From Bacillota bacterium (GTDB taxonomy: Bacteria > Bacillota > DTU030), in contig DUTA01000009.1 in the NCBI GenBank assembly GCA_012842325.1, forward strand, positions 1 to 9,295: a DNA stretch of 9,295 bases, read 5' to 3'. How positions within the stretch are numbered: position 1 is the stretch's first letter; each line of letters starts with the position of its first letter. A program made the position numbers and the translations under genes. Positions 1 through 6,128 of this stretch are shown one piece after another. Under the pieces are notes generated by a model that made no database searches, had not been told where the DNA came from, and was given only the letters and a program-made list of their open reading frames with translations.

Positions 1-143
1 AATGCCTAGCTTAGGGTACTCTACGAAACCCTGGGTGATAGCTCTACGGAACCTCAGCGGCTTCAGCACAGCTTTATGAACACCAATTGTGGCGAGGTCT
101 CTCGCCTACTAAAGCTTGACGCGTACTTATACAGGCACAGTGG
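1..143. other. Gene-free stretch upstream of the lysA promoter
   Basis: I find no supportable gene here. Two things are visible. A 12-base direct repeat, CTCTACGAAACC at 19-30 and CTCTACGGAACC at 42-53 (11 of 12 identical, 23 bases apart), and a short hairpin at 91-106 with a 6-bp GC-rich stem GGCGAG/CTCGCC and a GTCT loop. The hairpin has no following T-run, so it is not an obvious terminator. Frame 1 is open from 10 to 147, but it follows a TAG, has no start with a ribosome site and encodes nothing I recognise. The stretch could be the tail of an upstream transcript or an unrecognised RNA. Confidence 0.4.
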
Positions 144-172
144 TTGACAGGGACTTGCAGCCGTGTTAAAAT
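144..172 (+). promoter_or_regulatory. Sigma-A promoter of lysA
   Basis: A perfect -35 hexamer TTGACA (144-149) is separated by 17 bases from a -10 hexamer TAAAAT (167-172), one mismatch from TATAAT. Transcription should begin near 179, about 218 bases before the lysA start codon. That gives an untranslated leader long enough for an attenuator or riboswitch. This is the best vegetative promoter in the window. Confidence 0.8.
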
Positions 173-178
173 GGACAA

Positions 179-341
179 AATTCTATAAGCGTACCCCATC
201 TCTTGCCGCCAGGGGTGGGGTAGAGGTGCGGTGTTGATGGGCAGCCGGAGGAGAGAAGGGCATTGGTGAAGCGCTAACTCACTGCTGGAGTGATGGATGT
301 GCTGGAATGTAACGACCAAGGCCACGGGCATTGGTCTTTTT
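179..341 (+). promoter_or_regulatory. lysA leader with mutually exclusive antiterminator/terminator
   Basis: The leader begins with a stem TACCCCA/TGGGGTA (192-222 region). Further down, the 10-mer GGGCATTGGT occurs twice, at 258-267 and at 326-335. The second copy is the 3' arm of the terminator at 314-336. The first copy can pair with the same 5' arm (259-267 with 315-323, eight pairs and one A-G mismatch), which would prevent the terminator. A small hairpin TCACT/AGTGA (279-293) sits between the two. This is the geometry of transcription attenuation, inferred from pairing only. The block TAGAGGTGCG (221-230) resembles the 5' conserved part of the lysine riboswitch (L box), but I cannot find its other conserved blocks, such as GCCGAAG, so I do not call it an L box. 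The sensed signal is unknown; lysine is the obvious guess from the gene it precedes. Confidence 0.55.
314..341 (+). terminator. Intrinsic terminator within the lysA leader
   Basis: GACCAA (314-319) pairs with TTGGTC (331-336). After a G-A mismatch the stem continues with GCC (321-323) against GGC (327-329) around a three-base loop. Five T residues follow directly (337-341). It lies before the lysA ribosome site and so would stop leader transcripts. Confidence 0.65.
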
Positions 342-396
342 CGTGCCTGCCGGCCGTGCCACCCATGTACATGACAGAGGAAGGAGCTGGCCGTCG

Positions 397-1737
397 ATGA
401 ATTTACCAGGTACCATCTGCATCAATGCCGAGGGGCACCTGCAGGTGGGAGATTGTGATGTGGTGGAACTGGCGAGGACCTTCGGAACTCCCCTATACAT
501 TTACGATGAAGAGGGAATCAGGGAGAAATGCCGGGAATACCACCGGGCCCTGGCCGCCCATTACCCCAAATACAAGGTACTCTATGCCAGCAAGGCCTTT
601 TCTTCTCTGGCCATGTGCCGGTTGATGGAACAGGAAGGCCTGGGCCTTGACGTTGTCTCGGGGGGAGAGCTCTATACCGCCCTGGCTGCCGGTTTCCCCC
701 AGGGAAAAATCTACTTCCACGGCAACAATAAAAGTATCGAGGAGTTAAATCTTGCCCTCTCCGCCGGAGTCGGGTATATTGTCGTCGACAATCCCTGGGA
801 GTTGGAAAACCTGGCCCAGCTGGCGGCAGGGAGAAAAAGCAGGATAAAGATTCTCCTGCGTTTGACACCCGGTATTGAAGCCCATACCCATCATTACATT
901 CAGACGGGGCAGCTGGATTCCAAGTTCGGCATTTCCCTGGTCGGGGATGCGGCCCTGGAGGTGGTAAAAAGGGCCCTGGAGCTCCCCTGCCTTGAGCTGG
1001 CAGGCATCCACTGCCATATTGGCTCCCAGGTCTTTGCTTCTGAATCCTTCCGTCTCGCCGCCGAAAGAATGGTAGAATTTATGGCAGAGGTGAGGGAGGA
1101 AACCGGGCAGCAGCTTGCGGAATTGAACCTGGGCGGCGGCCTGGGAATCACCTATACGGAAAACGACCGGCCGGAACCCATTGCCGCCTTTATTCATGGA
1201 ATCGCCACTGCCATCAAGGAGGCCTGCGCCAGGTACAATCTGCCCCTGCCCACCCTGTTGCTGGAACCGGGCCGGTCCCTGGTGGGCGAAGCGGGGATAG
1301 CAGTGTACAGGGTCGGGGCCATTAAAGAAATTCCTGGCGTCCGGACCTATGCCTCCGTTGACGGGGGGATGGCCGATAATCCACGCCCGGCCCTCTATCA
1401 AGCCCGTTACCGGGCCCTGGTAGCCAATAAGGCCGACGCTCCCCGGGTTCAGAAATACACAATCGCCGGCAAGTGTTGCGAATCCGGCGATATCCTCATC
1501 GAGGATATAGAACTTCCCCGCCTTGTTCCCGGTGATCTCATCGCCGTCCTGTCCAGCGGTGCTTACCAGTACGCCATGGCCAGCAATTACAACCGGCTCC
1601 CCAGGCCGGCCGTCATCGCCGTGGCCCAGGGGCGGGCGGAAGTCATCATCCGCCGGGAGACCTACAGCGATTTGATCCGTTATGACCGTATTCCACCAGC
1701 CTGGGAAAAGGATGCTACCCTCCCGGCAGTAATGTAA
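397..1737 (+). CDS. lysA: Diaminopimelate decarboxylase LysA
   Basis: LysA is a PLP enzyme that decarboxylates meso-diaminopimelate to L-lysine, the last step of lysine synthesis, in the cytoplasm. The 446-residue product is of usual family length. Visible motifs of fold-type III decarboxylases are YASKAF with the PLP-binding lysine K66, HIGSQ (207-211), the GGG phosphate-binding loop (246-248), EPGR (290-293) and CESGD (361-365), whose cysteine contributes to the partner active site in the dimer. I chose ATG 397 because AGGAAGGAG (378-386) lies ten bases upstream. The frame stays open back to a TTG at 331, but that start would lie inside the leader terminator and has no ribosome site. The gene has its own promoter and terminator and is preceded by an apparent attenuator, so it is probably expressed alone and controlled by lysine or another signal. 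Family assignment is secure. Confidence 0.96.
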   Translation: MNLPGTICINAEGHLQVGDCDVVELARTFGTPLYIYDEEGIREKCREYHRALAAHYPKYKVLYASKAFSSLAMCRLMEQEGLGLDVVSGGELYTALAAGFPQGKIYFHGNNKSIEELNLALSAGVGYIVVDNPWELENLAQLAAGRKSRIKILLRLTPGIEAHTHHYIQTGQLDSKFGISLVGDAALEVVKRALELPCLELAGIHCHIGSQVFASESFRLAAERMVEFMAEVREETGQQLAELNLGGGLGITYTENDRPEPIAAFIHGIATAIKEACARYNLPLPTLLLEPGRSLVGEAGIAVYRVGAIKEIPGVRTYASVDGGMADNPRPALYQARYRALVANKADAPRVQKYTIAGKCCESGDILIEDIELPRLVPGDLIAVLSSGAYQYAMASNYNRLPRPAVIAVAQGRAEVIIRRETYSDLIRYDRIPPAWEKDATLPAVM

Positions 1738-1760
1738 AAGCGCCTCGAGCGCTTCTTTTC
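1738..1760 (+). terminator. Terminator after lysA
   Basis: AAGCGC (1738-1743) pairs with GCGCTT (1749-1754) across a five-base loop CTCGA. A T-rich run TTTT CTTATT follows from 1756. It starts right after the lysA stop codon and separates lysA from the next group. Confidence 0.65.
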
Positions 1761-1772
1761 TTATTCCCTTTA

Positions 1773-1781
1773 TGATATAAT
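1773..1781 (+). promoter_or_regulatory. Extended -10 promoter for the M50-trpS-scpAB group
   Basis: The string TGATATAAT (1773-1781) is a full extended -10 element: TG, one base, then TATAAT. No good -35 hexamer is found 17 bases upstream (TTCTTT), which is tolerable for extended -10 promoters. Transcription would start near 1788, about 40 bases before the M50 start codon. Confidence 0.6.
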
Positions 1782-1829
1782 TTTCTGTGTTGGCTGGCAA
1801 AGGAAAGCCTATTAGGAGGTAACAAACTG

Positions 1830-2471
1830 TTGTTTGCTCAGGATATGATCTTCCGTATTCCGGCCCTGCTCCTTGCCATCACCGTCCACGAGTATGCCCA
1901 CGGAAAGATGGCCGATCGCCTCGGTGACCCGACGGCCCGCTATGCCGGCAGGCTTACCCTGAATCCCCTGGCCCATCTCGACCCCCTGGGTCTGTTGGTA
2001 CTCTGGCTCTTCCGCTTCGGCTGGGCCAAGCCGGTGCCCATAAATCCCTATTATTTCCGCAACCGCAGGCAGGGGCTGGTTCTGGTCTCCCTGGCCGGTC
2101 CGGCGGCCAATATACTTACCGCCTTTATCGTTCTGCTGCTCCTGCAGCTCTGGCCCGGGACGGGCTTTATCGCCCAACAGATTTTATCCTTGGCCTTTAT
2201 TTACAATTTGTATCTGGCTGTATTTAATCTGCTCCCCATTCCCCCCCTGGACGGTTCAAAAATCCTGCAGGGCATTCTGCCCGGTCCCCAGGCTTATGCT
2301 TACTCCCAGCTGGAGAGCTACGGCCCGATTATTTTAATAGTACTTATCTACCTGGGAGTTGTCGGGAAGATCCTTTATCCCCTGGTAAGCCTGCTCTCCG
2401 GGATTTTGGAAGGTTTGACCAACTGGCTGGTTTTTGGTTTGCTCTACAGGTTCCTTTTCAGATTCTGGTAG
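1830..2471 (+). CDS. Site-2 protease family (peptidase M50) membrane protein
   Basis: A 213-residue polytopic membrane protein of the short M50 / site-2 zinc metalloprotease family. HEYAH (20-24) in the first membrane segment is the HExxH zinc motif, and PPLDG with D141 (near 138-142) is the second metal-binding motif in a later segment. NPLAHLDPLG (45-54) and GPAAN (90-94) are also typical of this subfamily. Several hydrophobic segments follow. No PDZ domain is present, so it is not RseP or SpoIVFB-like in architecture. Its substrate is unknown. The TTG start at 1830 is chosen because AGGAGGT (1814-1820) lies nine bases before it. It is the first gene of a group in which trpS follows after 23 bases. 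That neighbourhood is, to my knowledge, common in Clostridia without a shown functional link. Confidence 0.9.
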   Translation: MFAQDMIFRIPALLLAITVHEYAHGKMADRLGDPTARYAGRLTLNPLAHLDPLGLLVLWLFRFGWAKPVPINPYYFRNRRQGLVLVSLAGPAANILTAFIVLLLLQLWPGTGFIAQQILSLAFIYNLYLAVFNLLPIPPLDGSKILQGILPGPQAYAYSQLESYGPIILIVLIYLGVVGKILYPLVSLLSGILEGLTNWLVFGLLYRFLFRFW

Positions 2472-2494
2472 ATTGAAGATGGGAGGTATCATGT

Positions 2495-3475
2495 ATGGTG
2501 CGCGGTAGGGTACTGAACGGCATGCGGCCGACCAACAAGCTCCATCTGGGCAACTATTTTGGTTCAGTGGTCAATATGGTTGCCCTGCAGGAGGAATATG
2601 AATGCTTCTATGCCATTGTGGACTGGCACGCCCTGACCACCGGCTATGAAAATACAGCGGATCTCCAGGAAAACATCCTCGACATTGCCATCGATTGGCT
2701 GAGTGCCGGGGTCGACCCGGAAAAAGCTGTCATCTTTGTCCAGTCCCATGTGAAGGAACATGCGGAACTCCACCTGCTGTTGTCCATGATCACCCCCCTG
2801 GGATGGCTGCTGCGGGTCCCAACCTACAAGGAACAACTGCGGCAATTGAAGGACCGCGATATCCATACCTACGGTTTCCTCGGTTACCCCCTGTTGATGG
2901 CGGCCGACATCCTGGCCTACAAGGCCGATACCGTGCCGGTGGGAGAAGACCAGCTTCCCCATTTGGAATTCGCCCGGGAGGTAGCCCGCCGTTTCAACCA
3001 CCTTTACACACCCATCTTTCCCGAACCCCAGGCCAAGCTGACCAAGGTGCCCCTCCTGCCCGGGGTCGACGGGCGCAAGATGAGCAAGAGCTACGGCAAT
3101 CACATTCCCATGTCGGCCAGCCCCGACCTCATCCGAGAAAAGGTCCAGCAGATGGTTACAGATCCGGCCCGGATCCGCAAGGATGATCCGGGACACCCCG
3201 AGGTGTGTACCGTGGCGGCATTTTACAAGGTCTTTCTCCCCGAGGGGGTGGATGAGGTTTTCGCCCAGTGCCGCGCCGGGGCCATCGGCTGTGTGGCCTG
3301 TAAAAAGCGCCTGACGGAATTGATTGTCGCGCGGATGGAACCCATCTACAGGCGCCGACAGGAACTGGAAAAACGTCCCGATTATATCCGGGATGTGCTC
3401 CAACAGGGAGCTGCCCGGGCCAGGGAAGTGGCAGGCAAGACCCTGGAGGAAGTTCGGCAGGCGATGAATGTGTAA
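2495..3475 (+). CDS. trpS: Tryptophanyl-tRNA synthetase (with probable 4Fe-4S motif)
   Basis: A class Ic synthetase that activates tryptophan and charges tRNA-Trp. The 326 residues match the bacterial length. The HIGH-type signature is in RPTNKLHLGN (11-20) and KMSKS is at 195-199. VGEDQ (149-153) is the conserved core segment. Cysteines C238, C259, C266 and C269 form C-x20-C-x6-C-x2-C. Thermotoga maritima TrpRS is known to hold a 4Fe-4S cluster in a very similar pattern (x22 instead of x20), so this enzyme may hold one too; that is inference. ATG 2495 has GGGAGGT (2481-2487) at seven bases. An ATG at 2491 runs straight into a stop. No T-box or other tryptophan-responsive leader is visible in the 23-base gap upstream, so control is probably through the shared promoter. 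Confidence 0.96.
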   Translation: MVRGRVLNGMRPTNKLHLGNYFGSVVNMVALQEEYECFYAIVDWHALTTGYENTADLQENILDIAIDWLSAGVDPEKAVIFVQSHVKEHAELHLLLSMITPLGWLLRVPTYKEQLRQLKDRDIHTYGFLGYPLLMAADILAYKADTVPVGEDQLPHLEFAREVARRFNHLYTPIFPEPQAKLTKVPLLPGVDGRKMSKSYGNHIPMSASPDLIREKVQQMVTDPARIRKDDPGHPEVCTVAAFYKVFLPEGVDEVFAQCRAGAIGCVACKKRLTELIVARMEPIYRRRQELEKRPDYIRDVLQQGAARAREVAGKTLEEVRQAMNV

Positions 3476-3494
3476 GCCCTGGGAGTGAGCCCCG

Positions 3495-4214
3495 GTGTCC
3501 TATCAGGTGCGGCTGCAGAACTTTCAAGGCCCCTTTGACCTTCTCTGCCACCTCATTGAGAAGGAAAAAATCGACATTTACGATATTCCTATTGCCCAGA
3601 TCACCCGGGAGTATCTGGAGTACCTGCACAGCTGGGAGGATATGGATATTGATGAAGCCAGCGAATTCCTCCTCCTGGCCTGCAAACTGATTGAGATCAA
3701 GGCCAAACTCCTCCTGCCCCAAAAGCAGGAAACAGGCCTGGTGGAAGAAGCAGCTGATCCCAGGGAGGAGTTGGTCGAGCGGCTGCTGGAATATAAATTG
3801 TTTCGCCGGCTGTCAACCCTCCTGGAGGAGCTGGCCTGCCAGCAGGAGAAATTCTTTACCAGGGCCGGGGACGACCCTGCCCTCTGGTTCCCCGAGGGCA
3901 GGCCCCTGGAAGCTGTGACCATAACTGATCTGGCGGAAGCCTTTCGTGCTGTTTTGAAACAGGCTGACGCCGCCCCGACTTTGCCCCTCAGGGAAAGAAA
4001 GATAAGTATAGAAGAAAAAATCCAGGAGCTGCACCGGGCCCTTGAGGGGGCCGGGGCCCGCCTCTGGTTTAAAGACCTCTTTACCAAAACCAGCCACCGC
4101 TTGGATATTATCGTTACTTTCCTGGCCCTCCTGGAGCTGATCCACCGGGGTGAAGTAAAGGCCTACCAGCAAGATCCCTTTGGTGATATTCTCATCCTAC
4201 GGTGTGGGGAGTGA
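3495..4214 (+). CDS. scpA: Segregation and condensation protein ScpA (kleisin)
   Basis: ScpA is the kleisin that bridges the SMC dimer heads and binds ScpB in bacterial condensin, acting on the nucleoid. The N-terminal block FQGPFDLLCHLIEKEKIDIY (10-29), followed by DIPIAQITREYLEYL, is the family signature. LACKLIEIKAKLLLP (61-75) continues the N-terminal domain. A charged middle linker precedes a C-terminal winged-helix segment (about 160-235) that contacts the SMC head. The length of 239 is normal. GTG 3495 has GGGAG (3481-3485) nine bases upstream. It starts 19 bases after trpS and its stop overlaps the scpB start, so the two subunits are likely translationally coupled. Confidence 0.95.
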   Translation: MSYQVRLQNFQGPFDLLCHLIEKEKIDIYDIPIAQITREYLEYLHSWEDMDIDEASEFLLLACKLIEIKAKLLLPQKQETGLVEEAADPREELVERLLEYKLFRRLSTLLEELACQQEKFFTRAGDDPALWFPEGRPLEAVTITDLAEAFRAVLKQADAAPTLPLRERKISIEEKIQELHRALEGAGARLWFKDLFTKTSHRLDIIVTFLALLELIHRGEVKAYQQDPFGDILILRCGE

Positions 4215-4759
4215 TCACTATTTACCAATCCTTGCCCGCCTTACTTGAAGCCCTGCTCTTTGTCGCCGGCGCTCCCCTGACCCTGGAAGAAATCTGTGCT
4301 GCGACCGATTTGGCACCCGATGACGCCCGCCTGGCTCTGCAGGAACTGCAAAGTCAATATGAAGGGGAGGGGAGGGGGCTGCAGTTGCGTTATGTTGCCG
4401 GTGGCTACCAATTGTGCACCAAGGCAGAATATGCACCGTATATAGAAAATCTCCTGGGCAAACGGGAAAAAAACACCCTCTCCCAGGCGGCCCTGGAAAC
4501 CCTGGCCATCATCGCCTATAAGCAGCCTGTTACCAAATTTGAAATTGAGAATATCCGCGGTGTCAGGGTGGACAGTGTCCTGAACACCCTAATGGAGAAG
4601 GGTTTAGTTAAAGAAATGGGCCGAAAGGCTGCTCCCGGGCGGCCGATCCTCTATGGAACCACCAGGTATTTTTTAACAGCCTTTGGCTTAAAGGATATCC
4701 AGGACCTGCCCAGGATAGATGAGGGAAAAAACCCGGACACAACCAAGGGCAGGGCCTGA
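4211..4759 (+). CDS. scpB: Segregation and condensation protein ScpB
   Basis: ScpB dimerises and binds the ScpA kleisin in the SMC-ScpAB condensin complex. It consists of two winged-helix domains. LEALLFVAGAPLTLEEIC near the N-terminus, LSQAALETLAIIAYKQPVTK with the following EIENIRGV in the middle, and GRKAAPGRPILYGTTRYFLT near the end are family hallmarks. Length with this start is 182. I place the start at GTG 4211 because it forms a GTGA overlap with the scpA stop, which is typical of coupled genes. An in-frame GTG at 4202 would add three residues. Neither has a well-placed ribosome site; G-rich bases at 4201-4210 sit close to both. It is the last gene before a strong terminator. Confidence 0.93.
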   Translation: MITIYQSLPALLEALLFVAGAPLTLEEICAATDLAPDDARLALQELQSQYEGEGRGLQLRYVAGGYQLCTKAEYAPYIENLLGKREKNTLSQAALETLAIIAYKQPVTKFEIENIRGVRVDSVLNTLMEKGLVKEMGRKAAPGRPILYGTTRYFLTAFGLKDIQDLPRIDEGKNPDTTKGRA

Positions 4760-4771
4760 ATTTGTCCTTTT

Positions 4772-4798
4772 CCAACCTAGAACATAGGTTGGTTTTTT
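4772..4798 (+). terminator. Terminator after scpB
   Basis: CCAACCTA (4772-4779) pairs perfectly with TAGGTTGG (4785-4792) around a five-base loop, followed at once by six T residues (4793-4798). It begins 13 bases after the scpB stop and closes the M50-trpS-scpA-scpB group. Confidence 0.9.
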
Positions 4799-4814
4799 GT
4801 CTTGCAAACAATTG

Positions 4815-4843
4815 GTATCTCTTTCCTGATCCTGGTTAGAATA
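4815..4843 (+). promoter_or_regulatory. Candidate sigma-F-type promoter of ytfI-gerW
   Basis: The -10 string GGTTAGAATA (4834-4843) fits the sigma-F consensus GGnnAnAnTR at every fixed position. GTATC (4815-4819) fits four of five positions of the -35 consensus GYATA, with a 14-base spacer. In Bacillus subtilis ytfJ is in the sigma-F regulon, which agrees with forespore expression. A weak sigma-A reading is also possible (TTGGTA 4812-4817, 19 bases, TAGAAT 4837-4842). Confidence 0.5.
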
Positions 4844-4874
4844 GGGAATAAATGCAGAAAGAAGGGAGGAGAAG

Positions 4875-5570
4875 GTGCTGCTGCCTTGGCTGCTGGTGCT
4901 GATTATAGGGGCTCTCGTCCTTTTCCTCCTGCTGCCGGTGCCCATCAGATTCCGCTATCACCACCGGCAGGGTGCCGGTGATCTGGCCATCGAGGCCGAC
5001 CTGCTTTTTGGCCTCATTACCTTGGCCTGGGCAGGGGCCCGGCGGGGCTTGCAGCTCACCCTTTTTCATCCCTGCCTTACCATACCCATCCCTTTCCCCG
5101 GCTCCTTCAAGTCCCCGGCGGGAAAAGAAGGGGGGCAGGGGGAAAGACCAAAATATGAGCAGCTGGTATCCCTGCTCCGGGATGGGAGAAGGTTCCTCCC
5201 GCAGGTCCTTTCCTACAGCCGGCGGCTTCTGCGTATGAGCAGGCTGGAGATAGAGTCTTTGGAAATGGAGCTTGGCACCGGTGATGCGGCAGAAACAGGC
5301 ATCCTCACGGGCCTCCTCTGGAGCTCCCTCGGCCTGCTCAGGCATCTTTTTCCGGCCGGAGAAGGCAATTATAAAATTATACCCCATTTTAACCGGGCGG
5401 TCCTGAAGATCAGGGTCAGCGGTATATTGCAGGTTCGGCCCGGTCATATTATAACTGTGATGCTGCAATTGTTGGTCAAAATGCTCTGGGAAAAATATGG
5501 CAAGGGAGTTGATCTTGGTGGAAGAACATCCAATTCAGGGTTTAATGAAAACTGCCATGGAGAGTATTAA
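4875..5570 (+). CDS. ytfI: DUF2953 protein (YtfI-like), membrane-anchored, sporulation context
   Basis: A 231-residue protein with one N-terminal hydrophobic anchor (about 2-22) and a basic segment after it (RFRYHHR). The motif GTGDAAETG (134-142), followed by GLLWSSLG, is the recognisable core of DUF2953, the family of B. subtilis YtfI. A low-complexity Gly/Pro/Lys linker lies around 76-93, and a hydrophobic stretch near 191-204 may be a second membrane segment or amphipathic helix. Its biochemical role is unknown. In spore formers it is encoded next to ytfJ (gerW), as here. GTG 4875 is preceded by GGGAGGA (4864-4870), rather close at four bases. The last 53 bases overlap gerW, and the final residues (from about 215) may be non-conserved tail. 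Confidence 0.82.
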   Translation: MLLPWLLVLIIGALVLFLLLPVPIRFRYHHRQGAGDLAIEADLLFGLITLAWAGARRGLQLTLFHPCLTIPIPFPGSFKSPAGKEGGQGERPKYEQLVSLLRDGRRFLPQVLSYSRRLLRMSRLEIESLEMELGTGDAAETGILTGLLWSSLGLLRHLFPAGEGNYKIIPHFNRAVLKIRVSGILQVRPGHIITVMLQLLVKMLWEKYGKGVDLGGRTSNSGFNENCHGEY

Positions 5571-5955
5571 AGAAATGGTTGATGTCAACACCATTGTTGG
5601 CGATGCCGTGGAAACCCCCGATGGGAGTGTAATCATCCCTGTTTCCCGGGTTAGTTTTGGTTTTGCCGCCGGAGGTGGAGATTACCAGCAGAAAAATGGT
5701 GAGGGAGGTAACGACAATCTTCCCTTTGCCGGGGGCAGTGGGGCAGGGGTATCGGTTCAGCCTGTGGCCTTCCTCGTGGTGGGCCAGGGCCAGGTGCGCC
5801 TGCTGCCCGTAGACAGCAGGGCCCTCTACGACCGGCTGATCGATCTGGCCCCCCAGGTGCTGCAGCAACTGGGGCTCGCAGTAAAGGGCCAGGAAGAAAG
5901 GGTAACCAAAGGGGAACTAAACCAGCCGCCCCCGGGCTACCAGCCCCTGGCGTAA
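5518..5955 (+). CDS. gerW: Spore protein GerW (YtfJ family)
   Basis: A 145-residue protein of the GerW/YtfJ family, which in B. subtilis is made in the forespore and is needed for normal germination with the L-alanine receptor; its biochemical activity is not established. The conserved N-terminus EEHPIQGLMKTAMESIKEMV, then DVNTIVGDAVETPDGSVIIP and SRVSFGFAAGGG, is nearly diagnostic. A Gly-rich loop (52-77) separates this from the C-terminal half with FLVVGQGQVRLLPV. I chose GTG 5518 because family members start right before the EEHPIQGLM block and GGGAG (5502-5506) is 11 bases away. TTG 5515, with better spacing, and ATG 5497 are alternatives. It is coupled to ytfI by overlap and probably shares its sigma-F-like promoter. 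Confidence 0.93.
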   Translation: MEEHPIQGLMKTAMESIKEMVDVNTIVGDAVETPDGSVIIPVSRVSFGFAAGGGDYQQKNGEGGNDNLPFAGGSGAGVSVQPVAFLVVGQGQVRLLPVDSRALYDRLIDLAPQVLQQLGLAVKGQEERVTKGELNQPPPGYQPLA

Positions 5956-5968
5956 AAAAAGCAGGGTA

Positions 5969-5991
5969 AGGGGGCAGGGGACTGCCTCCCT
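5969..5991 (+). terminator. Hairpin after gerW, possible weak terminator
   Basis: AGGGGGCAG (5969-5977) pairs with CTGCCTCCCT (5982-5991), with one bulged T and a GGGA loop. The following bases are pyrimidine-rich only after a short AAACAG, so termination would be inefficient. It begins 14 bases after the gerW stop. Confidence 0.35.
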
Positions 5992-6040
5992 AAACAGCCT
6001 TCTTCTTTGCCCTTTCCTTTCCAAACCAATTATTCCTTCC

Positions 6041-6072
6041 TTTTTCCTGCCAGGGGGCAGGATTGTTTTCCT
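6041..6072 (+). terminator. Terminator-like hairpin, copy 1 of a repeated element
   Basis: TCCTGCC (6045-6051) and GGCAGGA (6056-6062) form a perfect 7-bp stem with loop AGGG. TTGTTTTCCTTTT follows, which suits a + strand terminator for the gerW transcript. A run of five T residues also precedes the stem. A near-copy lies at 6552-6576. Confidence 0.5.
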
Positions 6073-6091
6073 TTTGCGAGAAAACTATTAT
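6063..6091 (+). promoter_or_regulatory. Candidate sigma-A promoter of the MazG-like gene
   Basis: TTGTTT (6063-6068) and TATTAT (6086-6091) are separated by exactly 17 bases. The -10 has five of six consensus bases and the -35 only the TTG. Transcription would start near 6098, about 30 bases before the start codon. The -35 shares bases with the T-run of the hairpin just upstream. Confidence 0.45.
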
Positions 6092-6128
6092 AGCTAGTAA
6101 GTGGAGGCGGCAAAGGAGGAAGAACAAA

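Noticed and set aside
10..147. 46-codon open frame in frame 1 after a TAG, possibly a TAG-readthrough (pyrrolysine) protein end
   Set aside because: Length is within chance, the product matches nothing I know, and no pyrrolysine genes are visible in the window.
179..341. T-box leader or standard L-box riboswitch before lysA
   Set aside because: No T-box motif (GGGTGGNACCGCG type) precedes the terminator, and apart from TAGAGGTGCG the conserved L-box blocks are missing, so I report only an attenuator-like leader.
331..396. TTG 331 as an upstream start of lysA, adding 22 residues
   Set aside because: It lies within the leader terminator, lacks a ribosome site, and the added residues do not look like a LysA N-terminus. 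ATG 397 has a strong site.
745..1800. Long open frame of 351 codons on the - strand across lysA
   Set aside because: It is antisense to a certain lysA, gives no recognisable family and has no ribosome site; it mirrors the GC-rich codon structure of lysA.
2564..3403. 279-codon open frame on the - strand across trpS
   Set aside because: Antisense shadow of an unambiguous trpS with no family resemblance.
4836..5468. 210-codon open frame on the - strand across ytfI
   Set aside because: It opposes a DUF2953 gene with a clear motif and ribosome site; the translated product is Gln/Pro-rich and unrecognisable.
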